NCBI GenBank assembly: GCA_017624955.1
Contig: JAGAMA010000002.1
Coordinates: forward strand, 1-64,000
Source of the DNA: Alistipes sp.
Lineage (GTDB): Bacteria > Bacteroidota > Bacteroidia > Bacteroidales > Rikenellaceae
Direction: 5' to 3'
DNA: 64,000 nucleotides
The position numbers and the translations under genes were made by a program. Below are positions 35,555 through 44,800 of the stretch, in pieces (positions within the stretch are counted from its first letter, which is position 1; every line of letters starts with the position of its first letter). The notes beneath the pieces were generated by a model. That model did not search any database. It was not told where the DNA came from and saw nothing but the letters and a program-made list of their open reading frames with translations.

Positions 35555-37669
35555 TTACTGTTTTACATATTTGTCGAGCCAGCCGAAGAACTCGCGGTTC
35601 CAAACGAGCGAGTTTTGCGGTTTGAAGACCTGGTGGGCCTCATTCTCGAACGATACGAGGCGCGAGGGGATACCCTTCAGGCGGGCTGCCGTGAAGGCCT
35701 CGAGCGACTGCGTGTAGGGGATGCGGTAGTCGTACTCGCCCGTGATGATCAGGATAGGCGTATCCCACTTATTGACAAACTTGTGGGGCGAGTTGGCATA
35801 GGAGCGCTGTGCCGTGGCATTCTTCGTATCCCAATACGAGCCACCGTAGTCGTTATTGACAAACCAAAGCTCCTCCGTGTGGCCATACATCGACTCGAAG
35901 TTGAAGATACCGCAGTGGGCGATGAAGGCCTTGAAACGCTTCTCGTGGTGGCCGGCCAGGTAGTAGACCGAGTAGCCGCCATACGAAGCACCTACGCAAC
36001 CCATGCGCTCCTCGTCGGCCCACGGCTCCTTGGCTACATCGTCAATGGCCGAGAGGTAGTCGCGGATGTTCTGACCCGAGTAGTCGCCCGAGATCTGATC
36101 GAGCCACTCCTGACCGAACGACGGCAGACCGCGGCGGTTGGGCGATACGACCACATAGCCCTGGGCTGCCATGAGCTGGAAGTTCCAGCGGTAGCTCCAC
36201 GATTGCGAGACAACGCTCTGCGGACCGCCCTGGCAGTAGAGCAGCGTGGGGTACTTCTTCGCGGGGTCGAAGTTGGGGGGCAGGGTCACCCAGACGAGCA
36301 TCTGCTTGCCGTCGGTGGTCTTGACCCAACGCTTCTGCACCTCGCCGAGCGTAATCTGATCGTAGATCGGCTGGTTGATGAACGAGAGCTGCGCCATCTC
36401 GCCGCTCCGGCCATCAATCGTAAAGAACTCGGTGGCCATCGTCAGGCGCGTTACCTCGGCAGCGATCAGATCGCCCACCTTCGTAAAGGCGTTGATGTCG
36501 TGGTCGCCCTTCGTCAGCACCTCCACCTCGCCGTCCGTGAGCTTCACGCGGCAGATCTGGTGCGTGGCCTCGATCGGAGCGATGAAGTAGAGCTCCTCGT
36601 TGCCGTTCCACACCGTATTGGCGGCGTTGTAGTCGAAATCTTCGGTCAGGTCGCGCATCTCCTCGGTCGCGGTGTTGTAGACAAACAGGCGCTCCTTGTC
36701 CGACTCGTTGCCTGCACGGCGCATCGAGCGGAAGGCAATCCACTCATCCGAGGGCGAGAATACGGGATATTTGTCGTAACCGGGCATCACCTCGCGCGCC
36801 TCCTCCGAGGGCTTGCAGATGTTCTTCGTCTTGCCCGTGGCTACCTCGTAGAGGTAGATATCCGAGTCGGTCGATACGGCATACGCAGTACCCGTGAGGG
36901 GCTTACCCGTGTAGGCTAACACCGTACCTGCGTTGTTCCAGGCGATCTCGGCCATGTCGAAGTAGGGGGCCAGGGGAGCATCCCAGGCGGCCTCGGCACC
37001 GATGATATCGACACCCTCGGCGAGCTTGCCCTCCTGCAGGTCGGCTACGAAGATGTGGCGATAGTCGCCCTCCTCCCAATAGTCCCAGTGGCGAACCATC
37101 AGGTCGTCGTAGATGCGGGCCTTCGACTTATCCATATCCTTGTGTACATCGGCCGAGCGGCGGTCGGCCACATGCACCGTGCGCACATACCAGGCCTTAT
37201 CCTCGCTCGGAGCGATGCCGTAGCCCTCGATGTCGAACGCAAAGTCCGACACCTGCTGCGGATCTTCGCCTGCGGCGGTCATCTTCCAAAGCTGCATCGA
37301 GCCCGAGCGGTTCGAGAGGAAGTAGATCGACTCGCCGTCGGCGCTCCAGGTGGGGGCGGTAGCCGTCGAGGAGGTGTCGCTGAGCTTTACGACCTCTTTC
37401 GTGGCTACGTTCTCTTTCCACAGGGTCGTGACACCTCGGTTCTCGGCCATCGAGTAGTCGGTCTGGGCGTAGAGTAGCCACGCTCCGTCGGGCGAGAGCG
37501 AGGACTGCGAGGCACGACTGAATTTCCAGATCACCTCGGGCGTAAGACGCTTCTCGGCCTTCTCTTGAGCCGTGAGGGTATTGTCGATCGTAAGCGGAGA
37601 TAGTCGGTTCTCTTGACACGACTGAAGCCCCAGTGCAGCAATAGCCATCATGAGCAGGAATTTTTTCAT
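35555..37669 (-). CDS. S9 prolyl-oligopeptidase-type peptidase lipoprotein
   Basis: 704 residues. Lipobox LQSC (Cys19), so probably an envelope lipoprotein. A seven-bladed beta-propeller with WD/TolB-like repeats (PTWSADGESIYFLSNRSG, SPSDEWIAFRS) spans about 60-420. The alpha/beta hydrolase domain follows with the nucleophile in GASYGGYS (near 560), Asp in GEYDYRIP (near 645) and His in ENEAHQVF (near 677). Likely a dipeptidyl or acylaminoacyl peptidase acting on peptides in the periplasm. Confidence 0.92.
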   Translation of the reverse strand: MKKFLLMMAIAALGLQSCQENRLSPLTIDNTLTAQEKAEKRLTPEVIWKFSRASQSSLSPDGAWLLYAQTDYSMAENRGVTTLWKENVATKEVVKLSDTSSTATAPTWSADGESIYFLSNRSGSMQLWKMTAAGEDPQQVSDFAFDIEGYGIAPSEDKAWYVRTVHVADRRSADVHKDMDKSKARIYDDLMVRHWDYWEEGDYRHIFVADLQEGKLAEGVDIIGAEAAWDAPLAPYFDMAEIAWNNAGTVLAYTGKPLTGTAYAVSTDSDIYLYEVATGKTKNICKPSEEAREVMPGYDKYPVFSPSDEWIAFRSMRRAGNESDKERLFVYNTATEEMRDLTEDFDYNAANTVWNGNEELYFIAPIEATHQICRVKLTDGEVEVLTKGDHDINAFTKVGDLIAAEVTRLTMATEFFTIDGRSGEMAQLSFINQPIYDQITLGEVQKRWVKTTDGKQMLVWVTLPPNFDPAKKYPTLLYCQGGPQSVVSQSWSYRWNFQLMAAQGYVVVSPNRRGLPSFGQEWLDQISGDYSGQNIRDYLSAIDDVAKEPWADEERMGCVGASYGGYSVYYLAGHHEKRFKAFIAHCGIFNFESMYGHTEELWFVNNDYGGSYWDTKNATAQRSYANSPHKFVNKWDTPILIITGEYDYRIPYTQSLEAFTAARLKGIPSRLVSFENEAHQVFKPQNSLVWNREFFGWLDKYVKQ

Positions 37670-37674
37670 TTTCG

Positions 37675-37705
37675 TTGCGGTTTTTCGTGTTTATGCTTAA
37701 ATTTG
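37675..37705 (+). promoter_or_regulatory. Promoter for the Nudix-Omp85-LDT genes
   Basis: TTG (37675-37677), 20 bases, then TAAATTTG (37698-37705), 18 bases before the ATG. Confidence 0.7.
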
Positions 37706-37723
37706 TAGTCCAATAGTTAAGGT

Positions 37724-38338
37724 ATGGAACAGACGATCTATTTTCAAGATAAGTCGCTCACATTCAGTCGCGTGCGGGCTACGGAAACGGATTTTGTAAT
37801 CCCCTCCGGGGAGGCCGCTTCGCTCACAAGAGCGAAGATACTGAATTTTTTCGAAATTCACAACTCCATCCGCGTACTATGCGACGATCCCGAGGAGGCG
37901 TTTCGTCGTTTTGGCGAGGAGTTTACGCTGATCGAGGCGGCGGGTGGCGTGGTGGTCAATGGGCGCGGCGAGTGGCTCATGATTCGCCGTAACAACCGCT
38001 GGGATCTCCCCAAAGGGCATGTTGAGGCGGGCGAGAGCTTCGATCGTTGCGCCGAGCGCGAGATTGAGGAGGAGACGGGTGTGAAGGCGGCCGTCTTGCG
38101 CCCCTTGTGCGACACCTGGCACGCCTATTTCTTCCCCAAGACCCAGCGCTGGGAGCTTAAGCGCACTCATTGGTACCTGTTGCGCTCGACCGAGCGTGGC
38201 GAACTCAAACCCCAGACCGAGGAGGGAATTGTCGAGGTGGCCTGGTGCACGCCGAACGATGTGGAGCACTATTTGAAGGAGAGCTACCCGACAATCCGTC
38301 GCGTGGTGGAGGCGTTGCGCCAGGTGGTGCGCCGCTAA
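37724..38338 (+). CDS. Nudix hydrolase with N-terminal extension
   Basis: 204 residues. The Nudix box GHVEAGES...EREIEEETG is at about 98-120, preceded by RRNNRWDLPK. Some 68 residues precede the fold, beginning IYFQDKSLTFS, a separate small domain I do not recognise. Hydrolyses a nucleoside diphosphate derivative; substrate unknown. It has its own promoter and is followed after 35 bases by the Omp85-like gene. Confidence 0.88.
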   Translation: MEQTIYFQDKSLTFSRVRATETDFVIPSGEAASLTRAKILNFFEIHNSIRVLCDDPEEAFRRFGEEFTLIEAAGGVVVNGRGEWLMIRRNNRWDLPKGHVEAGESFDRCAEREIEEETGVKAAVLRPLCDTWHAYFFPKTQRWELKRTHWYLLRSTERGELKPQTEEGIVEVAWCTPNDVEHYLKESYPTIRRVVEALRQVVRR

Positions 38339-38373
38339 TCCTTCGAGGTGGAGTCTCTGTGCCGTAATACGTT

Positions 38374-40227
38374 ATGAAGGGAGGTCGATACATAGCCTTT
38401 TTGCTCATGCTGCTCACGCTCGGAGCGGTGCAGGAGGTGCGTGCCGACGATCCCCCCAAGGCGCGTCGCTCCCCTGCACGATTTGCCCCCACCGAGAATA
38501 CCGAATTAGCCCCTGCTGATACGGCACAACTGCAACGCACCGACCGCCTTTACGACAGTATTCGTGCCAAAACGGGGCGCTCGAAGCTGACCAAAGCACT
38601 CTATCATACGCTCTTTCGTCGTCCGGTACGCGATACAACGCACCGCGCCCGTATCGTGGACGAGGCGGCACCGATGCGACCCTATGCGGGCCGCGAGATC
38701 GGCAAGATTACGATCGAGCGTCTCCACCCCTTCGATAAGGATGGCAACTGGTGGGAACGTGCCGCCAATAACCTCCATGCGCTGACCCGCTATCGGATTA
38801 TTCACCGCGACCTGCTCTTCGGCGTGGGCGATCGGCTCGATCCAGACCTTGTGGCGCGTAACAAACAGCTCCTGCAGTCACGTCGTTACATCTCGGATGT
38901 CGATGTGCGCATTGTGCCCGACACGCTCGATACGACCCGCGTCGATGTGGTGATTCGCACACGCGATAACTGGACCATCGATGTCGATGCAGGTGTCCAC
39001 TCGGGTGGGGAGTTTTCGCTGGGTCTCTCGGAGTCGAACCTCTGGGGTCGAGGTCATGAGTTGCGCCTGGAGACCAATCTCAATTACCGCAATTTCGACT
39101 ATGGCGGCAACCTGGTCGAATACCATGTTCCCAACATGTGGGGTTCGTTCTATGAGTTTGGCTTTGAGGCGGGTAAGGAGTTCAATCGTTCGCGCTTTGC
39201 CCTGCTTTTGAAGAAAGATTTTCTGCGCATGACGGACTATGAGGTGGGTGTGGAGTATCGCCGCTCGAAGGAGAAGCACCACTTCCCCGATCGGGATACC
39301 ACGGAGCTGGTCAATAGCCGCAAGATCGACCTGTGGGGAGGTTATTCGTACTATTTGAACGGCATCGATGCCAGCCTCTACCTCACGGGGCGCTACCGTT
39401 ACTACCGCTCCCTGCTTCGTCCGCAGGATAGCTCCGATGTGATGCACCCCGCGCTGCACGATCACGATCTGTGGCTCACGGGGTTGGGCCTTTACCGCGA
39501 ACACTTCTACTCGGCTACGATGATGTATGGCTACGGTAAGCGCGAGTATCTTTCGGAGGGTTTTCGCAGTGAGCTGACGGCCGGCTATCGCTGGGGCGAG
39601 TTTAGCGATGATCTCTACCTCGGCCTTTCGCATACGATGGGGGGCTTCCTGCGCATGGGCTACCTGATGGGGCGCGTGGAGCTGGGCAGCTATATCAACG
39701 AGGATAACGAGTGGCGGCAGGCGGCTTTGGATGCCCGTGTGGAGTGGATTTCGAACCTCTACAAGATGCGCCGAACCCATGTGCGTCAATTCCTCAAGTT
39801 GGGCTATACGCAGGGGTGGGATCGCCTGAGCGGAGCCGATGAGTGGCTCGAGTTTACCAAGCACCAGGGGTTGCGCGTGCTGGACGAGAAACTGCTCGGA
39901 ACAACGCGCCTGGTGCTGAATGCCGAGACGGTGTTCTTCACCCCCTACGAGCCGCTGGGCTTTAAGATGACCCTCTTTACCTTCCTCGATGGCGGCCTTT
40001 TGGGTTATCACGACAACCTTTTTAAGAACGATCCTTGGTGCGCGTTCGGTATCGGTCTGCGTGTGCGTAACGAGCGCCTCGTGTTCCGCACCCTGCAGAT
40101 CCGCCTCGGCATCGCCTTTGGTCGCAAGGGGTGGGCCGAAAGCGAGTGGATTCGCCTCTCGAGTGAGCCCGATCTGCAGCAATTCCGCTATACGCCCCAA
40201 AAGCCCGATGTGCTGATTTATAAGTAA
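38374..40227 (+). CDS. Omp85/BamA-TamA-like outer-membrane protein
   Basis: 617 residues with a signal peptide (about 1-24). After a basic, disordered linker there is one POTRA-like domain at about 100-190 (IGKITIERLHPFDKDG..., then the DLLFGVGDRLDPDLVARNKQLLQSRRYI helix pattern and RVDVVIRTRDNWTI). A barrel of about 16 strands follows to the C-terminus. One POTRA rather than five means it is not BamA itself; it could insert a particular protein or help export. It is followed after 23 bases by the L,D-transpeptidase. Confidence 0.75.
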   Translation: MKGGRYIAFLLMLLTLGAVQEVRADDPPKARRSPARFAPTENTELAPADTAQLQRTDRLYDSIRAKTGRSKLTKALYHTLFRRPVRDTTHRARIVDEAAPMRPYAGREIGKITIERLHPFDKDGNWWERAANNLHALTRYRIIHRDLLFGVGDRLDPDLVARNKQLLQSRRYISDVDVRIVPDTLDTTRVDVVIRTRDNWTIDVDAGVHSGGEFSLGLSESNLWGRGHELRLETNLNYRNFDYGGNLVEYHVPNMWGSFYEFGFEAGKEFNRSRFALLLKKDFLRMTDYEVGVEYRRSKEKHHFPDRDTTELVNSRKIDLWGGYSYYLNGIDASLYLTGRYRYYRSLLRPQDSSDVMHPALHDHDLWLTGLGLYREHFYSATMMYGYGKREYLSEGFRSELTAGYRWGEFSDDLYLGLSHTMGGFLRMGYLMGRVELGSYINEDNEWRQAALDARVEWISNLYKMRRTHVRQFLKLGYTQGWDRLSGADEWLEFTKHQGLRVLDEKLLGTTRLVLNAETVFFTPYEPLGFKMTLFTFLDGGLLGYHDNLFKNDPWCAFGIGLRVRNERLVFRTLQIRLGIAFGRKGWAESEWIRLSSEPDLQQFRYTPQKPDVLIYK

Positions 40228-40250
40228 CTAAAAATCAAAAAATACCCGCT

Positions 40251-40811
40251 ATGAAAAGAGTTTTGTTCCTCCTGTTGGCCGTCGTGATGGCCTCATGTGC
40301 CACGCAGCATAATCCCTCGGCCGTGCATGTTGTCGAGCGCGCGGTAACGGTCGAAGTGCCCGTGGAAAAGGTGGTCGAAGTGGCTGTGCCGCAACGCCTT
40401 TCGGGCTCGATCGAGATTTCGAAACGCGACCTGCGCCTTATGGTGCTCGACTCCCTCTCGCGCCCGATGCTCACGCTCCCGATCGCCTGCGGCATCAACT
40501 ACGGCCAGAAGGAGGAGGAGGGCGATATGAAGACCCCCGAAGGTAACTTTACGATCCGCGAGATCAACGACTCCTCGGCCTGGAAGCACGACTTTAAGGA
40601 TGGCCTGGGCCTGATCGAAGGGGCTTATGGACCCTACTTTATCCGCCTTTGGACCAACCCCCACACGGGCATCGGCATCCACGGCACCCACCTCCCTTCG
40701 TCGATCGGCTCCCGCGCCACCGAGGGTTGCATCCGCCTCACGAACGACGACCTGAAACGCCTCATCCGCTATATCTACGTCGGTATGCCTGTCCGCATCC
40801 TGCCGGATTAA
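40251..40811 (+). CDS. L,D-transpeptidase (YkuD) lipoprotein
   Basis: 186 residues. Lipobox MASC (Cys17). The YkuD domain has a conserved His in GIGIHGTHLPSSIGS and the nucleophile Cys near 160 in RATEGCIRL. It would form 3-3 peptidoglycan cross-links or attach proteins to the wall; some family members are plain murein-modifying or hydrolase enzymes. It ends the Nudix-Omp85-LDT run. Confidence 0.9.
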   Translation: MKRVLFLLLAVVMASCATQHNPSAVHVVERAVTVEVPVEKVVEVAVPQRLSGSIEISKRDLRLMVLDSLSRPMLTLPIACGINYGQKEEEGDMKTPEGNFTIREINDSSAWKHDFKDGLGLIEGAYGPYFIRLWTNPHTGIGIHGTHLPSSIGSRATEGCIRLTNDDLKRLIRYIYVGMPVRILPD

Positions 40812-40907
40812 ACCCAATAGGCGGGCTATTTTGATTTAATGGTGCCGTCGGTGTGAGCTCTTTTGGCATCTTTGCGGACTATGAGCGAATAAAGATAGTA
40901 AAGAGTT

Positions 40908-40968
40908 TAAAGAAATTAAGGATATTAAAGAGGCAGTTACTCACTCTTTAATATCCTTAATTTCTTTA
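40908..40968. repeat. Perfect 25-base inverted repeat
   Basis: Arms at 40908-40932 and 40944-40968 are exact reverse complements with an 11-base spacer. The sequence is AT-rich and made of GATTAAAG-like words (starts TAAAGAAATTAAGG). It lies between convergent genes and may end transcription both ways. The flanks to 40990 repeat GGAGACTAAA. Confidence 0.9.
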
Positions 40969-41006
40969 GTCTCCTTTAGTCTCCCTTAGCACCCGTTATC
41001 GCCCTT

Positions 41007-41855
41007 TTAGTATTTCGTGGCCATGCCTTTCTTGTTCCAGAGGTGGAAGGTCATGCCGAAGTTGATGTCGGCCACGTTGAGGCGGAAACGCATCTTCGAA
41101 GCGCGACGAGTACCGATCTTTGCGCCCGATTCGTCGAACTGCTCAACCGAGGTGTACTGAATACCGCCCAGGCCGATCGAGACGGTGGCGCAGACCGAGG
41201 GGAAGATGTAGACCGCCATACCCGGATTGAAGCCGATCTTGAACTTCATGTTCTTGCTCTCGGTGTACTTGGGTGTGTTGTTCGAGCTGTTGGTGAACTC
41301 GCCACGGCCAAACTGCATCGAACCCTCGATCTCGGCAAAGAGACTAAACTGACCGCGCGGATCGAGCGATACATAGGAGCGGTGGAAGGCGGCTACCGAG
41401 AAGCTCTGGTTCGTGAGCTGCATCCCCTCGATGCTCATCGAGATATCGTTCTGCTCGCCCAAATCGAGGTTCAAACTACCCAGGTCGCCATCGAGGTATT
41501 GATAGCCAAGGCGCAAGCCGATGAGTCGGTTATCGCGGTAGAAGTAGCCGAAGAAGGGCTTGACGGTGGTCAGCGCACCCTCGATATTCATGTTGTCCAG
41601 ATAGACCATAAAGTCGCTATCCTCGCTCGAGAGCGTACCATACGAGGCCGTAAGACCCACCAGGAACTCACCCTTGTAGCCAAATGAAGCGCCGCTCTTG
41701 AGTTTGCGGTCGAGGCGCGTGACACGTTTACGTTTCGGCGTGGTCACATCGTCGATGGTCGTAGCCGTGAGGGAGGTCGTCACCGCCTCCTGGGCAACGC
41801 AGATCTCCGCCAGGGCGAAGAGGACGAGCATCGTCATAAGGATTGTTCGTTTCAT
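41007..41855 (-). CDS. Outer-membrane beta-barrel protein, paralogue B
   Basis: 282 residues with a signal peptide (about 1-21). A short basic linker (TPKRKRVTRLDRKL) leads to about 8-10 amphipathic strands (GEFLVGLTASYGTL, RLIGLRLGYQYL). It ends in RRASKMRFRLNVADINFGMTFHLW. This end aligns with that of its neighbour (RRSSNMNFKVNLLSIGVGVSFYL), so the pair arose by tandem duplication. Function unknown. It starts 12 bases after the neighbour and shares its promoter. Confidence 0.75.
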   Translation of the reverse strand: MKRTILMTMLVLFALAEICVAQEAVTTSLTATTIDDVTTPKRKRVTRLDRKLKSGASFGYKGEFLVGLTASYGTLSSEDSDFMVYLDNMNIEGALTTVKPFFGYFYRDNRLIGLRLGYQYLDGDLGSLNLDLGEQNDISMSIEGMQLTNQSFSVAAFHRSYVSLDPRGQFSLFAEIEGSMQFGRGEFTNSSNNTPKYTESKNMKFKIGFNPGMAVYIFPSVCATVSIGLGGIQYTSVEQFDESGAKIGTRRASKMRFRLNVADINFGMTFHLWNKKGMATKY

Positions 41856-41867
41856 AGTCGTTGCCTT

Positions 41868-42674
41868 TTACAAGTAGAATGATACGCCCACGCCGATCGA
41901 GAGCAGATTGACCTTGAAATTCATGTTCGAGGAGCGGCGATGACCCACCGTCACCTGGTTGTGCACCTGCTCCACATCGCTGAACGAGATACCCATCACG
42001 CCGACATTGACTTCGATGGCCACATCGTTCGTGGCGAATGCCATCAGACCGGGCGAAACGCCGAGCGAGATGGTGTAGCCCTTCTCGTAGGTACCGCGAA
42101 TCGGCTGGTCGGCGGCAAAGATCGCCTGCGTACCGCCTGCACCGAGCGAAATCTCGTTGAAGATGGCAAAACGGCGGCTCTTGCCTAAGGGGATGTATTG
42201 GCGCCAGATGGCCGAGACGGTGTAGCTGTGCTTCACGGCCTTGTAGTGATCCACGACAATCTCCGTACCGGTCTCCTCATCGCCAAACTTCAGGTCGGCG
42301 CTGTCGATCGTCAGGTTCGAACGCGAATAGACACCTCTGACACCGAGTGCCATGTTGTCGCGCACGGCGTAGGCCAACATCGGGCTGACGCGGAAGTTGT
42401 AACCCTCCGACTCGATGTTCTCGATCACCATGAAGGTATAGTTGTCGTTGGCGTGGGTCGAGTAGGAGACGGCCGCGCCGGTGATGATGTGCCCCTTGGG
42501 GATAAAGACATTTTTCAGGTTCGTGATACCGCGCTGGTTGATGCGCTCGGCACGGGTCAGGGTCAGGCTGTCCGTGGGGGTGTCCTGCACCTCCTGCGCT
42601 CGCAGCCCGCCACACAAAAAGAGGAGCCACAAACTTAGCCCAAGCCATAGGTATTTCGTCGAATTTTTCATCAT
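41868..42674 (-). CDS. Outer-membrane beta-barrel protein, paralogue A
   Basis: 268 residues with a signal peptide ending near AQE (residue 27). After a short linker (LTRAERINQRGITNLKNVF) come amphipathic strands such as IITGAAVSYSTHANDNY and NMALGVRGVYSRSN, ending in a strand with C-terminal aromatic residue (GVGVSFYL). It is divergent from the surface-lipoprotein genes starting at 42924. It might be an assembly or anchoring partner for them, by position only. Confidence 0.75.
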   Translation of the reverse strand: MMKNSTKYLWLGLSLWLLFLCGGLRAQEVQDTPTDSLTLTRAERINQRGITNLKNVFIPKGHIITGAAVSYSTHANDNYTFMVIENIESEGYNFRVSPMLAYAVRDNMALGVRGVYSRSNLTIDSADLKFGDEETGTEIVVDHYKAVKHSYTVSAIWRQYIPLGKSRRFAIFNEISLGAGGTQAIFAADQPIRGTYEKGYTISLGVSPGLMAFATNDVAIEVNVGVMGISFSDVEQVHNQVTVGHRRSSNMNFKVNLLSIGVGVSFYL

Positions 42675-42692
42675 GTTCTATACGCGTTGGCG

Positions 42693-42724
42693 CAAATATA
42701 GGTAAAAGGTTTTTTAGCACCCAA
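42693..42724 (-). promoter_or_regulatory. Promoter for the barrel pair
   Basis: On the minus strand TTG (42722-42724), 21 bases, then TATATTTG (42693-42700), 18 bases upstream of the start. Confidence 0.65.
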
Positions 42725-42872
42725 TAAATTCAACGAACGCCCCGTTTTTAATCACGAAAAGTTCTTTTTTCGACCAGTGAAGCGGGAGTCGTTTTTGTGA
42801 TGAAAATCCGCTTGTTCGTGATAAAAACAACCCGCCTCATTGAATATATTTTTTACTCCACCAGCAGTCGGC

Positions 42873-42880
42873 TATATTTG
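42873..42880 (+). promoter_or_regulatory. -7 box for the surface-lipoprotein operon
   Basis: TATATTTG, 43 bases before the ATG at 42924. It excludes an in-frame start at 42840, which lies upstream of it. Confidence 0.6.
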
Positions 42881-42923
42881 CGATTGTGAAATAGTATATA
42901 TATTGTATATCCATAACCTTCGA

Positions 42924-44756
42924 ATGCAATTTAGAAACCTGATAGTAACGATTCTTGCGCTTGGTTGCGTGGCTTGCCGGGCCGATGTGGAGCAGCTCCC
43001 CTCGCCCGACTCGAAGCCCCTCTACCGAGAGGTTGCCATTCGCGCATCGCAAGCCGCCACGACCCGCACCTCGCTCGGTGAGGGGGATGGCGCGGTCGGC
43101 TCGGCGCAAGAGATTCGCTGGGAAGTGGGGGATCGCTTGGCGCTTTGGGCACAGGCCGAGGGAGCTTCGTCGTTCGCTTTCGAGCGTGTCGGCTTCCAGC
43201 TGACGACCTTCAACGAGGTCTATAGCTCGGCCGACTTCCTGGCTACGATCCCGTCGATGGCGGCAGGTACTTATACCTACTACGGTGTCTATCCCGAACC
43301 TGCCACGGGTGCGGGTACGACGGTCAGCTACACGCTGCCCACGATCCAAAGCGGTAGCTATGATCCTTCGCTCGATGTGATGTGTGCCCGCGCTACGGGC
43401 AATGCCCTGGCCCCCTATGTAAAGGGCGAGACGATGGTGCCCTGGTCGCAGCCCGAGCTTCATTTTGAGCACCTTACGCACCTCGTGCGTATCCGTATTC
43501 CCGAGGGTAAGAACTACCTGGGATTGCGTATTAAGCGCCTTGAAATTACCTTCCCGCAGGAGGTGGTCGGCACGCTTTCGTTCGATGTGACCGATCCCGA
43601 AAATACGGCTGTTTGGTCGAATCTGTCGAACAAGGTGGTGGTCGAGCTCGATGAGAATCACCTGATTGATGCGGGCGATGGCTATCTGTGGCTGCACCTG
43701 AAGCCGACTGAGCTGAACGGTGCGATCTCGTTTGTAGCCTACAATGAGGCGGGTGTACAGGCAGCGGAAATCTCGACATCCATTCAGAAGAATCTTCAGG
43801 CTCAGCATGTTACTCCGATTGCGCTGACCATCCCCGAGTCGCCCTTCGCACCGCTTACTTATGTATGTCTGCGTGAGGTAGCCAGCAACCTGGGCGAGGA
43901 TTGGCAGACGATGACCTTCAGCGGTTACACCTTTGTTGATACCGCGACCAACAGCACGACCAACTCGTTGCAACTCGCGCCCCTCAGCTCGAAAAACTAC
44001 TATGTGGTGATTTGCGCCGAGCCGAGCTCGATGAGTGGGGTGACGCTTCCCCTGCAATACGAGTCGGTACATTGCCTCTTCGACGATCCGATTCAGCTGC
44101 CCCAGGCGGTGGCCGACAATACGGTAATTCGGGTCGATAAAACCGTTCCCTACCTCCTGGAGGAGGATTTCTCGCGCATCAGCTCCTCGTTTGAGGATGG
44201 CTCGAACTACAGCGGCTCGGATGCCACGGAGCGCGATGCCATTTCGCTCGCTTCGTATGGTCTGAATGATTGGTACGGTGCGCGTGTCGGTGGTGCTGCG
44301 GGGCAGAATATCCGCATCGCTTCGCGTATCGAGACGGGTCTGTGGGTCACGAACAAAAATACGGGTCGCGTGGATACGCCCGTGCTCACGAAGCTCAAGG
44401 CCAACGCCAATGCCTCGATTAAGGTCGATTACGACTATGCGGGTGACCGCTACGAGGCGGTGGGTTCGGGTGGTTTCCCGGTCTATTCGGCAGGTACGAC
44501 GACGAGTGTCGTGACGGCCGGTGACGACGAGATTCCTTCGGTCTTTGTCGGCAGCGTGGAGCTCACCATCGACGGCCCGAATGCCAACGGTACCTATTAT
44601 GGCGTGACGCCGCATCACAACACCTTCACGGCCACGGGCTGTGCCAATACCACACGCGTAAGCTGGTATATAACGAACAACCGCTCGGGCTCCTTTGCCG
44701 GTAACGGTATGTATTGGATGTATATCGACAACGTGAAGGTTCAGATTGCACAATAG
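42924..44756 (+). CDS. Fimbrillin-like surface lipoprotein with C-terminal beta-sandwich
   Basis: 610 residues. Lipobox CVAC (about Cys17). The region ATTRTSLGEGDG...EIRWEVGDRLALWA has the TRT...W..GD pattern of the fimbrillin/Mfa-like group, followed by Ig-like strands to about 320. The C-terminal 200 residues start LLEEDFSRISSSFEDGS and look like a jelly-roll adhesin or glycan-binding domain, ending WMYIDNVKVQIAQ. Probably the tip or an accessory surface adhesin. First of five consecutive lipoprotein genes; the next begins 44 bases on. Confidence 0.7.
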   Translation: MQFRNLIVTILALGCVACRADVEQLPSPDSKPLYREVAIRASQAATTRTSLGEGDGAVGSAQEIRWEVGDRLALWAQAEGASSFAFERVGFQLTTFNEVYSSADFLATIPSMAAGTYTYYGVYPEPATGAGTTVSYTLPTIQSGSYDPSLDVMCARATGNALAPYVKGETMVPWSQPELHFEHLTHLVRIRIPEGKNYLGLRIKRLEITFPQEVVGTLSFDVTDPENTAVWSNLSNKVVVELDENHLIDAGDGYLWLHLKPTELNGAISFVAYNEAGVQAAEISTSIQKNLQAQHVTPIALTIPESPFAPLTYVCLREVASNLGEDWQTMTFSGYTFVDTATNSTTNSLQLAPLSSKNYYVVICAEPSSMSGVTLPLQYESVHCLFDDPIQLPQAVADNTVIRVDKTVPYLLEEDFSRISSSFEDGSNYSGSDATERDAISLASYGLNDWYGARVGGAAGQNIRIASRIETGLWVTNKNTGRVDTPVLTKLKANANASIKVDYDYAGDRYEAVGSGGFPVYSAGTTTSVVTAGDDEIPSVFVGSVELTIDGPNANGTYYGVTPHHNTFTATGCANTTRVSWYITNNRSGSFAGNGMYWMYIDNVKVQIAQ

Positions 44757-44800
44757 AGAGAAACGAATTGATAAATACACTTCTTAATTAACACTGAAAG

